From the NCBI GenBank assembly GCA_004356775.1, contig SMXG01000133.1:1-43485 (forward strand): a DNA stretch of 43,485 nucleotides, in the 5' to 3' direction. The stretch comes from Betaproteobacteria bacterium. Its GTDB lineage: Bacteria; Pseudomonadota; Gammaproteobacteria; Burkholderiales; Nitrosomonadaceae. The notes below the pieces were generated by a model. The model saw only the letters and a program-made list of their open reading frames with translations, was not told where the DNA came from and did no database searches. The number at the start of each line of letters is the position of its first letter. The stretch's first letter is position 1. Below are positions 25,735 through 34,803 of this stretch, one piece after another. Both the position numbers and the translations under genes were made by a program.

Positions 25735-26050
25735 GGACGCATTAATGGTAGTGGATTGTTTAGCACTTACTATTATAGCGAGGTTGGGACAAGACTACGC
25801 TTGCAAGTTTTCCATATGCAACAACGAAAGAAAGCCACTGTAGTCGAGCAACTACCATGAAGGTTTGCGCATATGAAACAAATCTAGTTCACACTAAAAA
25901 TTTTCCCCAGCGATATCGTGGGCCGCAAAAAAACTATGGTAATGTTAGGCAGTGTGAATGCATGTACGCTGTTATCCGAAACTGTAAAATGAAAATATAT
26001 TCAAATCTTATTTCTTTGGTGGAGCAGTTGATGTCCGGGCATGATTGGTA
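25735..26050. other. 316-bp intergenic region between hslU and argS
   Basis: No convincing gene is present. A 65-codon plus-strand opening has no ribosome site or recognisable motif. The right side abuts the hslU stop. The left side holds the argS promoter on the minus strand. In the middle is an 8-bp inverted repeat TTCACACT (25888-25895) / AGTGTGAA (25951-25958) that encloses a second short dyad CCCA / TGGG at 25906-25922. This could be a structured RNA or terminator remnant, but it could also be chance. Confidence 0.5.
25772..25777 (-). promoter_or_regulatory. Probable -10 element of the argS promoter
   Basis: A consensus TATAAT reads on the minus strand about 38 nt before the argS ATG, implying a leader near 30 nt. 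The matching -35 region is poor, so the call rests on the -10 and position only. Confidence 0.45.
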
Positions 26051-27382
26051 TTAAAGTACGTAGCGGGCCAGGTCTTCGCTCTGGGACAAGTCTTTGAGCC
26101 GTATATCTACATAGGCGGCATCAATACAGACGGTTTTTCCACTGTGCTTAGCTGCATCAAAGGAGATTTCTTCCAAAAGTTTTTCCATAACCGTGTAAAG
26201 TCGCCTCGCACCAATGTTCTCAGTTTTTTCGTTGACTGCGAAAGCAATTTCTGCCAAGCGTTTGATTGCATCGGGCTTAAATTCCAGCTTGATTTCTTCG
26301 GTTTTCAGTAGTGCTTCGTATTGACGTGTCAAGCAGGAATCAGTGTTGGTGAGGATTTGTACAAAATCACCAACATTGAGATTTGCCAGCTCGACACGAA
26401 TTGGAAAGCGCCCCTGTAGTTCGGGAATCAGATCGGAGGGTTTAGAAAAGTGAAATGCTCCGCTGGCGATGAACAGTATATGATCGGTTTTAATCATGCC
26501 GTATTTGGTAGAAACGCTAGTGCCTTCTACTAGTGGCAATAAGTCTCGCTGTACGCCTTGGCGTGATACATCGGCTCCTGATGTCTCGGAACGACTAGTG
26601 ATTTTGTCGATTTCATCCAGAAACACGATACCATTCTGCTCAACGTTTTGTACTGCTTGTAGCTTCAACTCTTCGTCGTTAATTAGTTTAGAAATTTCTT
26701 CCTCTGCGATGAGTTTTAACGCCTCGCAGATTCTCAGTTTACGAGTCTTTTTCCTTTCCCCTCCCAAATTTTGGAACATGCCTTGAATTTGCGTAGTGAG
26801 GTCCTCCATTCCCGGAGGGGCGAAGATCTCCATCTGTGCGCGTGCTGCTGAAACCTCGATTTCAATCTCCTTGTCGTTGAGCTCACCCTCACGCAACTTC
26901 TTTCGAAATTTCTGCCGGGTGGCATTATTTTTTTCTTCACTTTCTGTTTGTGAACTCAGATCCCGCGCGGGTGGTAACAACACGTCAAGGATGCGCTCTT
27001 CCGCATGGTCTTCAGCTCGTGGCCGTATATTGCGAGATTCTTGTTCACGCAACTGTTTGACAGCAGATTCCACTAAATCGCGAATGATAGAGTCTACATC
27101 ACGTCCGACATAACCCACTTCTGTAAACTTAGTAGCCTCAACTTTAATGAACGGTGTATTAGCAAGTTTGGCTAAGCGGCGGGCAATTTCAGTTTTACCA
27201 ACGCCGGTAGGGCCAATCATCAAAATATTTTTCGGCGTGATTTCCTGCCGCAGGGGATCTGCTACCTGCTGTCTGCGCCAACGGTTTCTAAGCGCGATGG
27301 CAACAGCACGTTTAGCGGAATCCTGGCCAATGATATGCTTATCGAGTTCGTGGACGATTTCCTGTGGGGTCATTTGGGACAT
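26051..27382 (-). CDS. hslU: ATP-dependent protease ATPase subunit HslU
   Basis: AAA+ unfoldase ring that feeds substrates to the HslV peptidase. The 443-residue length is typical. Walker A is [15 protein letters not shown] (about 58-72), and Walker B is [10 protein letters not shown] (about 252-261). The I-domain lies between, and [20 protein letters not shown] is the C-terminal sensor 2 region. The C-terminus DLARYVL, which inserts into HslV pockets, is intact. The N-terminus [20 protein letters not shown] is canonical. The gene follows hslV on the same strand, with an unusual 180-bp gap. Confidence 0.96.
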   Translation of the reverse strand: MSQMTPQEIVHELDKHIIGQDSAKRAVAIALRNRWRRQQVADPLRQEITPKNILMIGPTGVGKTEIARRLAKLANTPFIKVEATKFTEVGYVGRDVDSIIRDLVESAVKQLREQESRNIRPRAEDHAEERILDVLLPPARDLSSQTESEEKNNATRQKFRKKLREGELNDKEIEIEVSAARAQMEIFAPPGMEDLTTQIQGMFQNLGGERKKTRKLRICEALKLIAEEEISKLINDEELKLQAVQNVEQNGIVFLDEIDKITSRSETSGADVSRQGVQRDLLPLVEGTSVSTKYGMIKTDHILFIASGAFHFSKPSDLIPELQGRFPIRVELANLNVGDFVQILTNTDSCLTRQYEALLKTEEIKLEFKPDAIKRLAEIAFAVNEKTENIGARRLYTVMEKLLEEISFDAAKHSGKTVCIDAAYVDIRLKDLSQSEDLARYVL

Positions 27383-27501
27383 AGATTCGTGTATTAGTGA
27401 TTAGTGGTGAAACGTAATAAATTAACGATAAGAGGCGTGGCGCGTAAGGGAAATACTAGCAAATCCGTCAACGCTTTATTTCTCTGTTTCTCAAAAATTA
27501 G

Positions 27502-27523
27502 CCAAAGGGGACAGACTTTTTCC
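27502..27523 (-). repeat. GTCCCC-type short repeat, left copy (between hslV and hslU)
   Basis: Read on the minus strand this 22-bp element has the form GGAAAAAGTCTGTCCCC followed by TTTGG. It is matched in inverted orientation by the element at 28150-28167 on the other side of hslV, with two short gaps. The GTCTGTCCCC core resembles short repeats commonly associated with REP-type tyrosine transposases; no transposase is present here. Confidence 0.5.
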
Positions 27524-27562
27524 TATATTTTCTGTTTGCTACCTATTTTTTTCACTATCATG

Positions 27563-28099
27563 CTATTCAAGAACCTCAATGCTGTGGTTTTGGTTGGTGT
27601 AAATACATATATCGCCAGTGATGGCGAGCGATTTCTTGACAATTTCTAGCGACGTCAGGTTGGTATTTTCCAGAAGAGCACGGGCAGCAGAATGAGCATA
27701 AGAGCCGCCGCTGCCGATAGCAGCAAGCCCCAATTCGGGTTCAATCACATCGCCTGATCCGGTGATGATAAGAGTAGTTTCCCTGTCGGCCACAATCAGC
27801 ATCGCTTCTAGGCGACGCAAAAGACGATCGGTACGCCAGTCTTTTGCAAGCTCTACCGAAGAGCGCATAAGGTGGCCCTGGTGTTTTTCTAGTTTAGCTT
27901 CAAAACGCTCAAATAATGTGAAAGCATCAGCGGTGCCTCCAGCGAACCCGGCAAGGATCTTCTCATGATGGAGTCTGCGTACTTTACGGGCACTGGCCTT
28001 GGCCACGACAGCGCCCAAAGTTACCTGCCCGTCACCGCCCAGTGCAACTTGCGTGCCTCGTCGTGCCGAAAGTATAGTGGTGCCATGAAATTGATACAT
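27563..28099 (-). CDS. hslV: ATP-dependent protease peptidase subunit HslV
   Basis: Threonine peptidase forming a double hexamer with HslU rings. The 178-residue protein carries the betaproteobacterial N-terminal extension MYQFHG before the catalytic TTILSARRG, so propeptide removal must expose the active Thr. [30 protein letters not shown] and [16 protein letters not shown] are strongly conserved. Its start lacks a ribosome site and lies close to a sigma-70-like promoter. It is flanked by an inverted pair of short GTCCCC repeats, and precedes hslU. Confidence 0.95.
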   Translation of the reverse strand: MYQFHGTTILSARRGTQVALGGDGQVTLGAVVAKASARKVRRLHHEKILAGFAGGTADAFTLFERFEAKLEKHQGHLMRSSVELAKDWRTDRLLRRLEAMLIVADRETTLIITGSGDVIEPELGLAAIGSGGSYAHSAARALLENTNLTSLEIVKKSLAITGDICIYTNQNHSIEVLE

Positions 28100-28113
28100 T
28101 GAATTGGTTTAAG

Positions 28114-28142
28114 ATTGTGCAAAAATTTAATTATAACGTCAA
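28114..28142 (-). promoter_or_regulatory. Putative hslV promoter (sigma-70 type)
   Basis: On the minus strand TTGACG (28142-28137), a 17-bp spacer and CACAAT (28119-28114) form a plausible promoter that would leave a very short leader. A perfect TATAAT at 28135-28130 offers an alternative -10 with a weak -35 inside the adjacent GTCCCC repeat and a more normal leader of about 24 nt. I saw no sigma-32 heat-shock consensus. Confidence 0.45.
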
Positions 28143-28149
28143 TTTGCGA

Positions 28150-28167
28150 GGAAAAGTGTCCCCTTGG
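28150..28167 (+). repeat. GTCCCC-type short repeat, right copy (hslV/xerC junction)
   Basis: GGAAAAGTGTCCCCTTGG lies 2 nt before the xerC stop codon (plus-strand view) and upstream of hslV. It is the inverted, slightly shorter partner of the 27502-27523 element. Together they bracket hslV at about 630 bp separation. Confidence 0.5.
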
Positions 28168-28169
28168 TT

Positions 28170-29069
28170 TTAGCCTTTCTTTTTTGCTCGTGGATGAGTG
28201 GCATCATAGACCTTTGCCAAATACTGAAAATCAAGATGGGTATAAATCTGCGTGGTACTGATGCTGGCGTGCCCCAGCATCTCCTGCACCGCTCGTAAAT
28301 CTGCGCTAGATTGTAGTAAGTGGGAAGCGAACGAATGCCGCAGTACATGGGGATGGACATTGATACTGATACCCTGCTGAATAGCCCGTATTTTTAGGCG
28401 TTGACTAACTGATCGGGAACTGATGCCTTTTCCATTTCGTGAAAGAAACAGTGCAGTTTCTCCAGGTTTGAGTAATGTCTCACGTAGTTTTATCCATTCT
28501 CGTAGTACTCTAATGGCTTGACTACCAACCGGTACGATGCGAGTTTTGCTGCCTTTTCCGAGAATGCGCACTGTGCTATCAGAAAAACTCAAATCCTCTG
28601 GTTTAAGGATAATGAGTTCCGCTAACCGTAGGCCAGAGGAATAGAACAGCTCAAACATGGCTTTGTCTCGTAATGCCATTAAATCATTAACCGGAAATTC
28701 CAAGAGTTTTGCTGCTTCATCGGGCGAGAGCACATGGGGCAAAGTTTTTGGAGATTTAGGTGCATGTAGTCCGGCACAAGGATTATGGGTGTAGCCATGA
28801 TCCCGCATTAGATAATTGTAGAAGCCACGCCATGCTGATAGAATTCTCGCCAGACTTCTGCCGGAAAGCCCTGTGCTATGAAGCCGGGCCACAAAACGAC
28901 GAACGTGATGGATTTGCAGCTGGTTAAACGGTGTTTCTGTAGCAAGTTTTAGCAAAGTAGCAATGTCATGTGAGTAACTTTTACAAGTCAGCGGTGATAA
29001 CCGACGTTCATTGGCAAGATGAAAAATATAGGCAACGACAAGTGAGGCCGGATTATTATTAGATGTCAT
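28170..29069 (-). CDS. xerC: Site-specific tyrosine recombinase XerC
   Basis: Recombinase that with XerD resolves chromosome dimers at dif. The protein has 299 residues. An N-terminal SAM-like core-binding domain (about 1-95) precedes the catalytic domain with all expected residues: Arg148 (SSGLRLAEL), Lys172, His241 and Arg244 (HVLRHSFASH), His267 (LGHASI) and nucleophile Tyr276 (QIYTHLD). An AAAGG ribosome site precedes the ATG. Being next to dapF and a DUF484 gene is the classical dapF-DUF484-xerC arrangement of proteobacteria, which supports XerC rather than XerD or a phage integrase. Confidence 0.94.
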   Translation of the reverse strand: MTSNNNPASLVVAYIFHLANERRLSPLTCKSYSHDIATLLKLATETPFNQLQIHHVRRFVARLHSTGLSGRSLARILSAWRGFYNYLMRDHGYTHNPCAGLHAPKSPKTLPHVLSPDEAAKLLEFPVNDLMALRDKAMFELFYSSGLRLAELIILKPEDLSFSDSTVRILGKGSKTRIVPVGSQAIRVLREWIKLRETLLKPGETALFLSRNGKGISSRSVSQRLKIRAIQQGISINVHPHVLRHSFASHLLQSSADLRAVQEMLGHASISTTQIYTHLDFQYLAKVYDATHPRAKKKG

Positions 29070-29084
29070 GTTTACCTTTAATAT

Positions 29085-29774
29085 CTAAGTTCTTCCTATA
29101 CTCTTTTCATCTCTTTCAATTAGAACATACCGTGTGATAGCAGTGCTCACGAGCTCTCCCAGTCGCTTCAAGTAGAGCGTTCCCATTTCGGGGTAAAATC
29201 GCTGTAGTTCTTCGCTTCCTAGAACCAATAATCCAATAGTTTGTTTTGTTCGCAAGGGAATCATTGAAAACGAGCGCAGGTGGGCAGCACTTTCACCAAA
29301 CCAACCCTTGATTTCGTCGACTAGTTGGGGTCCGCAATATGGATGCAACAGGCTATTAGAAATGGCATGAGTATCAGCGTTGGTGGTCACAAATTTAGAT
29401 GGTTCTAGACCGTCTCCGGTTACATTCCACAGCCGTAGCGCCACATGTGGTACAGAGAAATTATCACGCAGATTAGAATTAAGTTCGTGCAGAAAATCAT
29501 TCAGATGGGTGGAAGTAAGCAGTAAGATAGCCAAACGGTGCATTTTTTCGCTGATAGTATCGTTCTCTTCTCCAAATTTAATTAATTTACGTAATTTGTC
29601 TTGCAGGATATGGTTTTTATCCCGTAATGTGACAATTTGCCGCTCACTGATGGGAATAACTTTACCGCCACGCGGGTGAGGAACATAAATATCAGCTAAC
29701 ATGTCGGCATATTCGTCAAAAAATTGCGGATGTTGCTTCAGGTATTGGGCCACTTTTTCTGAGCTGAATTTCAT
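29085..29774 (-). CDS. DUF484 family protein (GAF-like)
   Basis: Conserved protein of unknown function, 229 residues, found between dapF and xerC in many proteobacteria. The N-terminus EKVAQYLKQHPQFFDEYADML and VIPISERQIVTLRDKNHIL are the DUF484 signature. The C-terminal half (about 90-220) has a GAF-like sequence with SFSMIPLRTKQTIGLLVLGS and ends in a helical TLYLKRLGELVSTAI. A GGGGG tract 5 nt upstream of the ATG serves as ribosome site. The stop is 15 nt before the xerC start, so dapF-DUF484-xerC is probably one operon. Confidence 0.88.
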   Translation of the reverse strand: MKFSSEKVAQYLKQHPQFFDEYADMLADIYVPHPRGGKVIPISERQIVTLRDKNHILQDKLRKLIKFGEENDTISEKMHRLAILLLTSTHLNDFLHELNSNLRDNFSVPHVALRLWNVTGDGLEPSKFVTTNADTHAISNSLLHPYCGPQLVDEIKGWFGESAAHLRSFSMIPLRTKQTIGLLVLGSEELQRFYPEMGTLYLKRLGELVSTAITRYVLIERDEKSIGRT

Positions 29775-29794
29775 ATTTTCCCCCTGGTTGAATT

Positions 29795-30622
29795 TTATAA
29801 TTCAATTTCACCATCGAACACAGAGATGGCAGGCCCGGTTATCCAGACCGGGTGATTCTCGCCCTCCCAGTGAACGATCAAATTACCCTCAAGAGTGCTG
29901 ACTTTGACTGTTGAACCGAGCAATCCGCGGGTTATTCCTGTTACTACAGCTGCACAAGCACCAGTGCCGCAAGCAAGAGTCTCGCCCGTGCCACGTTCAT
30001 ACACTCGAAGATTGATATGATTGTGATTTACCACTTGCATATATCCGGCATTTACATGTTGGGGAAAGCGTGGGTGGCACTCTATCAGGGCGCCCTCAAC
30101 TAATACCGGCGCATGGTTTATATCCTCAACAATTTGTATTGCGTGAGGGTTGCCCATGGAAAGGATACTGAATTCTACTCGCTTATCATTTATATCCAGT
30201 GGATATGTCAGCATGCGTTTTTCAGCGATAAAGGGGATTTCATGTGGTTCAAATTTAGGAGTGCCCATGTTAACAGTGACTTCGCCATTACTTTCCAACT
30301 TGAGAGTAATCAGTCCACCAAGCGTTTCCACGCATATTTCATTTTTTTGGGTCATTCCTCGGTCGTGTACGTAGCGAGCAAAACAACGTGCTCCGTTACC
30401 ACATTGCTCTACCTCACTACCATCAGCATTAAAAATACGGTATCGGAAATCTGCATTGGTTTTAGCTTTTTCCACTAGCAAAATCTGATCACAACCGACA
30501 CCAAAATGGCGATCAGCAAGTAAGCGCAATTGCTCTAGACTGAGTTGCACGGTCTGATTCACACCATCAATGAGGACGAAATCGTTACCCAGACCATGCA
30601 TTTTAGTGAACTTAAATTTCAT
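29795..30622 (-). CDS. dapF: Diaminopimelate epimerase DapF
   Basis: Interconverts LL- and meso-diaminopimelate for lysine and peptidoglycan synthesis. The protein has 275 residues. The two catalytic cysteines are Cys74 ([10 protein letters not shown]) and Cys218 ([14 protein letters not shown]). The N-terminus [19 protein letters not shown] and C-terminal [15 protein letters not shown] are canonical. GAGG about 8 nt before the ATG is the ribosome site. It is the first gene of the dapF-DUF484-xerC run and divergent from metK. Confidence 0.96.
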   Translation of the reverse strand: MKFKFTKMHGLGNDFVLIDGVNQTVQLSLEQLRLLADRHFGVGCDQILLVEKAKTNADFRYRIFNADGSEVEQCGNGARCFARYVHDRGMTQKNEICVETLGGLITLKLESNGEVTVNMGTPKFEPHEIPFIAEKRMLTYPLDINDKRVEFSILSMGNPHAIQIVEDINHAPVLVEGALIECHPRFPQHVNAGYMQVVNHNHINLRVYERGTGETLACGTGACAAVVTGITRGLLGSTVKVSTLEGNLIVHWEGENHPVWITGPAISVFDGEIEL

Positions 30623-30932
30623 CGATTAACCTCAATTTTATCAGGGCAATTCCCAATCAATCATACAATATGCATTGATCTATTATTACCGTTACGGCCA
30701 GCACGTCATGTTTGTAGAGTCGTTGCTGATACTCATAATTAATTTGCTGGTGATTCCATATCCTATGTGACTGGGTTATATAGCTTGTCGAGCTTACATT
30801 TTTCAGTGTGCTTGTCAGCAACAATAGTCACAATCATTCTCCTCTATGACTTCTATAGACGAGTATAATCTGCTATCCTATCGCGTCGTTTCAGACTACA
30901 GCTACTAGCTGTCAACCACACCAACTGAAAAT
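30623..30932. other. 310-bp divergent regulatory region between dapF and metK
   Basis: I see no gene in this stretch. It should hold the dapF promoter (minus strand) and the metK promoter (plus strand). A TATAAT at 30864-30869 is the best metK -10 candidate, although its -35 is weak; this would place transcription start near 30876. A perfect dyad at 30898-30912 would then lie in the metK leader. No known SAM riboswitch class was recognised by eye. Confidence 0.5.
30898..30912 (+). repeat. Inverted repeat in the metK leader
   Basis: ACAGCT-ACT-AGCTGT, a perfect 6-bp stem with a 3-nt loop, ends 20 nt before the metK ATG. It could form a small RNA hairpin or be an operator site. metK has no Shine-Dalgarno, so leader structure might matter for translation. 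Confidence 0.5.
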
Positions 30933-32114
30933 ATGAGAGAATATCTGTTAACTTCCGAATCTGTGTCCGAGGGTCATCCTGACAAAGTGTCAGATCAGAT
31001 CTCGGATGCTGTCCTAGATGCAATTTTAACCCAGGATACTAATGCTCGGGTAGCCTGCGAAACGCTTTGCAGTACCGGACTAATCGTTATGTCGGGCGAA
31101 ATTACTACCAATGCTTTGGTAGATTACAACCTAATTGCTCGCGAAACCATCAAGCGCATTGGCTACACTAGTTCAGATATTGGTTTTGACTCCAATACTT
31201 GCGCGGTGCTGACAGCATTTAATAAGCAGTCTCCCGATATTGCCCAAGGAGTCAATCGCACCAAAGAACAAGAATTGGATCAGGGTGCAGGTGATCAGGG
31301 GTTAATGTTCGGCTATGCTTGCGACGAGACGCCACAATTGATGCCGATGCCGATTTACTACGCTCATCGACTGATGGAGCGGCAAGCAAAACTGAGAAAA
31401 AACGGGCGCCTAGCGTGGTTGCGCCCCGACGCCAAATCACAGGTGTCGGTGAGCTACAAGAATGGCAAACCGCATAGCGTTGAAACCGTAGTGATCTCTA
31501 CCCAACACCACCCCGACATTTCTCACGTAGCTCTAACTGAAGCGGTGATTGAGGAAATTATTAAGCCAGTTATTCCAAAAAATATGCTGAATGGTGATAC
31601 TCGTTACTTAGTCAATCCCACTGGGCGTTTTGTGGTTGGCGGTCCAATGGTTGACTGCGGGTTAACTGGCCGCAAGATCATCGTAGATACCTATGGTGGC
31701 GCAGCGCATCATGGCGGCGGTGCTTTTTCTGGAAAAGATCCTTCCAAGGTGGACCGCTCAGCAGCTTATGCTGGACGTTATGTAGCTAAGAACGTTGTTG
31801 CATCCGGCATTGCCAGTAGGTGCGAAGTACTGATAGCTTACGCTATCGGTGTGGCGCATCCTGTTGCGTTGATGGTCGAAACTTTTGGTACAGGGAAAAT
31901 TTCCGACGACAAAATTACCAAGTTGATTAAGCGAAATTTTGATTTGCGTCCACGTGCGATTATTCACTCTCTCAATTTGTTACGCCCGATTTATGTCAAA
32001 ACTGCTACCTATGGACACTTTGGGCGGGACGAACCGGAATTTACTTGGGAGGTCACAGATAAGGCCGCACAACTCTACTCTGATGCGGGAATTGAGAGCG
32101 CGGTAGAGGCGTGA
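30933..32114 (+). CDS. metK: S-adenosylmethionine synthetase MetK
   Basis: Makes S-adenosylmethionine from methionine and ATP. The 393-residue protein has the typical three-domain form. The N-terminus reads [28 protein letters not shown]. Signature regions include [18 protein letters not shown] (about 113-130) and the P-loop-like [23 protein letters not shown] (about 260-282). It ends in [13 protein letters not shown]. It is the first gene of a methyl-cycle set with ahcY and metF. There is no recognisable ribosome site at the ATG. Confidence 0.97.
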   Translation: MREYLLTSESVSEGHPDKVSDQISDAVLDAILTQDTNARVACETLCSTGLIVMSGEITTNALVDYNLIARETIKRIGYTSSDIGFDSNTCAVLTAFNKQSPDIAQGVNRTKEQELDQGAGDQGLMFGYACDETPQLMPMPIYYAHRLMERQAKLRKNGRLAWLRPDAKSQVSVSYKNGKPHSVETVVISTQHHPDISHVALTEAVIEEIIKPVIPKNMLNGDTRYLVNPTGRFVVGGPMVDCGLTGRKIIVDTYGGAAHHGGGAFSGKDPSKVDRSAAYAGRYVAKNVVASGIASRCEVLIAYAIGVAHPVALMVETFGTGKISDDKITKLIKRNFDLRPRAIIHSLNLLRPIYVKTATYGHFGRDEPEFTWEVTDKAAQLYSDAGIESAVEA

Positions 32115-32167
32115 ATAACAGTAGGTCTGTGGATTTAAACTCAGATTAGTTTTAATTTCCCCTTACG

Positions 32168-32238
32168 CTGAGGAGCGCTGCAGTGGGTGCTATCCCGCAA
32201 GGCTTGGTATGTAAGGACATCATAACAACGGCGCTCTC
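32168..32238 (+). ncRNA. S-adenosylhomocysteine (SAH) riboswitch
   Basis: The leader of ahcY matches the SAH riboswitch. The conserved GAGGAGCGCTGC is at 32170-32181, AAGGCTTGG follows and AACGGCGCTC closes it. P1 pairs GAGCGC (32173-32178) with GCGCTC (32231-32236). P2 pairs GTGGG (32183-32187) with CCCGC (32194-32198). The pseudoknot pairs CTGAG (32168-32172) with CTTGG (32203-32207) using two G-U pairs. In known members SAH binding turns on ahcY expression when SAH accumulates. The element ends about 24 nt before the ahcY ATG, leaving room for the AGGAG ribosome site. Confidence 0.9.
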
Positions 32239-32261
32239 GTTCATTTTTAGGAGATTGTTCC

Positions 32262-33695
32262 ATGAACGCTGTGTTCAGTCCCAATAGCACCAAAATCACT
32301 GACTGCAAAGTTGCCGACTTGTCCCTAGCAGAATGGGGGCGTAAGGAAATTGCTATCGCTGAATCTGAAATGTCTGGTCTGATGGCGCTACGCGAAGAAT
32401 ATGAAGGTCAAAAGCCTCTAGAGGGTGCGCGTATTGCGGGCTCTCTTCACATGACCGTCCAGACTGCAGTGTTGATTGAAACACTAGTCAATTTAGGTGC
32501 AAAAGTTCGCTGGGCTTCATGCAATATTTATTCTACTCAAGATCATGCTGCGGCGGCTGTTGCAGTGGAAGGCGTGCCGGTATTCGCTTTTAAGGGTGAA
32601 TCATTGGATGAGTACTGGGAATACGCTCACCAGATATTCAACTGGTCTAGTGACGGAAAATCGGGGACACCCAACATGATTCTCGATGACGGCGGTGACG
32701 CAACGCTTCTAATCATCCTTGGAAGCAAGGCGGAAAAGGATCCATCCGTTATTACCAGTCCCAGCAATGAAGAAGAGCATGCATTGTTCGCGGCAATCAG
32801 AAAACGATTGGATACCCAAACCGGCTGGTATTCTAATATTCTGGCTAACATTCGTGGTGTAACGGAGGAAACAACCACTGGTGTTCGCCGTTTATACGAA
32901 ATGCAGAATAAAGGCGAACTGCCGTTCCCAGCCTTCAACGTTAACGACTCAGTCACAAAATCAAAGTTCGATAATCTATACGGTTGTCGCGAGTCGCTAG
33001 TGGACGGCATCAAACGTGCAACCGACGTAATGATTGCCGGAAAAATTGTATTGGTATGTGGTTATGGTGATGTAGGTAAGGGCTGTGCCCAATCCTTGCG
33101 GGGACTGGGGGCGATCGTGTGGGTCACGGAGATAGATCCGATTTGCGCCCTACAAGCGGCGATGGAAGGTTATCGTGTTGTTACCATGGACAAGGCTTGC
33201 GATCAGGCTGATATTTTCGTTACCGCTACCGGCAATCTGCGCGTCATTACCCATGATCACATGCTGAAAATGAAAAACCAGGCCATCGTTTGCAACATCG
33301 GTCACTTCGATTCTGAAATAGACATTGCCTCAATCCAGAAATATCAGTGGGAGAACATTAAACCACAGGTAGATCATGTCATTTTTCCAACAGGTCATCG
33401 AATCATTGTATTGGCGCAGGGACGTCTGGTAAATCTAGGTTGTGCTACTGGCCACCCCTCGTTCGTCATGTCCAGTTCATTTACCAATCAGGTGTTGGCA
33501 CAAATAGAGCTTTGGAAAAATGCAGGGAACTATCAGAAAAATGTTTACGTGCTACCGAAACTTTTGGATGAAAAGGTCGCACGTCTACATATTAAAAAGT
33601 TAGGTGTCAATCTCACTAAGCTAACCGACGAGCAAGCAAAATACCTTAATATGGATAAAAATGGGCCATTCAAGCCGGAGATGTATCGGTACTGA
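32262..33695 (+). CDS. ahcY: Adenosylhomocysteinase AhcY
   Basis: NAD-dependent hydrolase that splits S-adenosylhomocysteine to homocysteine and adenosine, relieving product inhibition of methyltransferases. The 477-residue protein has the long bacterial form with an insertion. [16 protein letters not shown] (about 84-99) and the NAD site [22 protein letters not shown] (about 263-284) are visible, as is the C-terminal KPEMYRY. A good AGGAG site 8 nt upstream precedes the ATG. Expression is likely controlled by the SAH riboswitch in its leader. Confidence 0.97.
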   Translation: MNAVFSPNSTKITDCKVADLSLAEWGRKEIAIAESEMSGLMALREEYEGQKPLEGARIAGSLHMTVQTAVLIETLVNLGAKVRWASCNIYSTQDHAAAAVAVEGVPVFAFKGESLDEYWEYAHQIFNWSSDGKSGTPNMILDDGGDATLLIILGSKAEKDPSVITSPSNEEEHALFAAIRKRLDTQTGWYSNILANIRGVTEETTTGVRRLYEMQNKGELPFPAFNVNDSVTKSKFDNLYGCRESLVDGIKRATDVMIAGKIVLVCGYGDVGKGCAQSLRGLGAIVWVTEIDPICALQAAMEGYRVVTMDKACDQADIFVTATGNLRVITHDHMLKMKNQAIVCNIGHFDSEIDIASIQKYQWENIKPQVDHVIFPTGHRIIVLAQGRLVNLGCATGHPSFVMSSSFTNQVLAQIELWKNAGNYQKNVYVLPKLLDEKVARLHIKKLGVNLTKLTDEQAKYLNMDKNGPFKPEMYRY

Positions 33696-33784
33696 TGCCT
33701 TAGTAGTCAGAATACGGGGAAATATAGAAATGTTGTTATTAGAGTTTGTTTTTTTGTATTTTTGCATTTTCACGGCTAGCAAAA

Positions 33785-34648
33785 ATGGAATCGCAAAAAA
33801 AACTCACTCGCACTTTTAGTTTTGAGTTTTTCCCCCCACAAACTCTGGAAGGCGTGGAGAGATTGCGTGCTACTCGCCGACAATTAGCGCAACTCAACCC
33901 AAAATTCTTTTCTGTGACTTTCGGTGCAGGTGGCTCAACACGAGACCGCACGCTTGAAACAGTTATGGAAATTCAGGCTGAAGGATATACGGAAGTCGCT
34001 CCCCATCTTTCTTGTATTGGTTCGACCAGTGAAAACATCCGTTATTTGCTTCAAAAATATTTAGATAGCGGTATCCACTATATTGTTGCATTGCGCGGTG
34101 ATCTTCCTTCAGGGATGGCGCATCCGGGTGAGTTTCGTTATGCTACAGAATTAGTAGCGTTTATCCGCAAAGAATTCGGTAATGTTTTCCACATTGAAGT
34201 AGCAGCTTACCCAGAATACCATCCCCAGGCACGTTCGGCTCAGGATGATTTGCATAACTTCAAGCTTAAGGTAGAGGCAGGAGCAGACTCTGCCATTACC
34301 CAGTATTTTTACAATGCGGATGCATACTTCAGATTTGTGAATGCATGTGAAACGGCGAGCTTAAGGATTCCCATTGTGCCCGGTATTATGCCAATCAATA
34401 AGTTTTCCCAATTAGCGAGATTTTCAGACGCTTGTGGCGCGGAAATCCCACGATGGCTTAGAAAGAAAATGGAAGGCTATGGTGATGACAGCGCATCAAT
34501 TCGAGCATATGGGCTAGATGTCGTGACCGATCTATGCAGTCAGTTACTTGAGGCTGGTGCACCGGGATTACATTTCTATACGTTGAACTCAGCAGGACTG
34601 ACGACTACCATTTGGCAACGGCTTGGACTTCAAATACAATCCCAGTAA
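33785..34648 (+). CDS. metF: 5,10-methylenetetrahydrofolate reductase MetF
   Basis: FAD enzyme making 5-methyl-THF for methionine regeneration, 287 residues from ATG 33785. The N-terminus TRTFSFEFFPPQTLEG is canonical. PHLSCIGSTSENIRYLL (about 77-93), ALRGDLPSG and AAYPEYHPQA follow, and AGADSAITQYFYNADAYFRF is the substrate region. A TTG at 33746 would add 13 hydrophobic residues absent from the family. Gene order metK-ahcY-metF fits a methyl-cycle unit, with MetF closing the loop from homocysteine. Confidence 0.94.
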   Translation: MESQKKLTRTFSFEFFPPQTLEGVERLRATRRQLAQLNPKFFSVTFGAGGSTRDRTLETVMEIQAEGYTEVAPHLSCIGSTSENIRYLLQKYLDSGIHYIVALRGDLPSGMAHPGEFRYATELVAFIRKEFGNVFHIEVAAYPEYHPQARSAQDDLHNFKLKVEAGADSAITQYFYNADAYFRFVNACETASLRIPIVPGIMPINKFSQLARFSDACGAEIPRWLRKKMEGYGDDSASIRAYGLDVVTDLCSQLLEAGAPGLHFYTLNSAGLTTTIWQRLGLQIQSQ

Positions 34649-34734
34649 CATTTTGTTGCTTCCTCTTTCGTGTTTCATCCAACCACAGTTGCTGTTTATA
34701 CGTTACAGCCTTGCTTAACTTTAAAACTGAAACT

Positions 34735-34768
34735 ATAACAACTTTGTTCTTAGACGAACTATTGTTAT
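34735..34768. terminator. Bidirectional terminator between metF and the aminotransferase
   Basis: ATAACAA (34735-34741) pairs with TTGTTAT (34762-34768) and encloses an inner GTTC/GAAC stem (34746-34749 with 34756-34759). The hairpin is followed by CTTTTCTTCT on the plus side, and lies between two convergent genes. The shape suits termination from both directions, although T tracts are imperfect. Confidence 0.55.
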
Positions 34769-34803
34769 CTTTTCTTCTAAAGCAGAAGAGAAAGAGGCCC
34801 GTT

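Noticed and set aside
25857-26054. 65-codon plus-strand opening in the hslU-argS gap
   Set aside because: No ribosome site, no recognisable domain, and its end overlaps the hslU stop; probably a chance opening.
30545-30742. 65-codon plus-strand opening over the dapF start
   Set aside because: Mostly antisense to dapF, with no ribosome site or motif.
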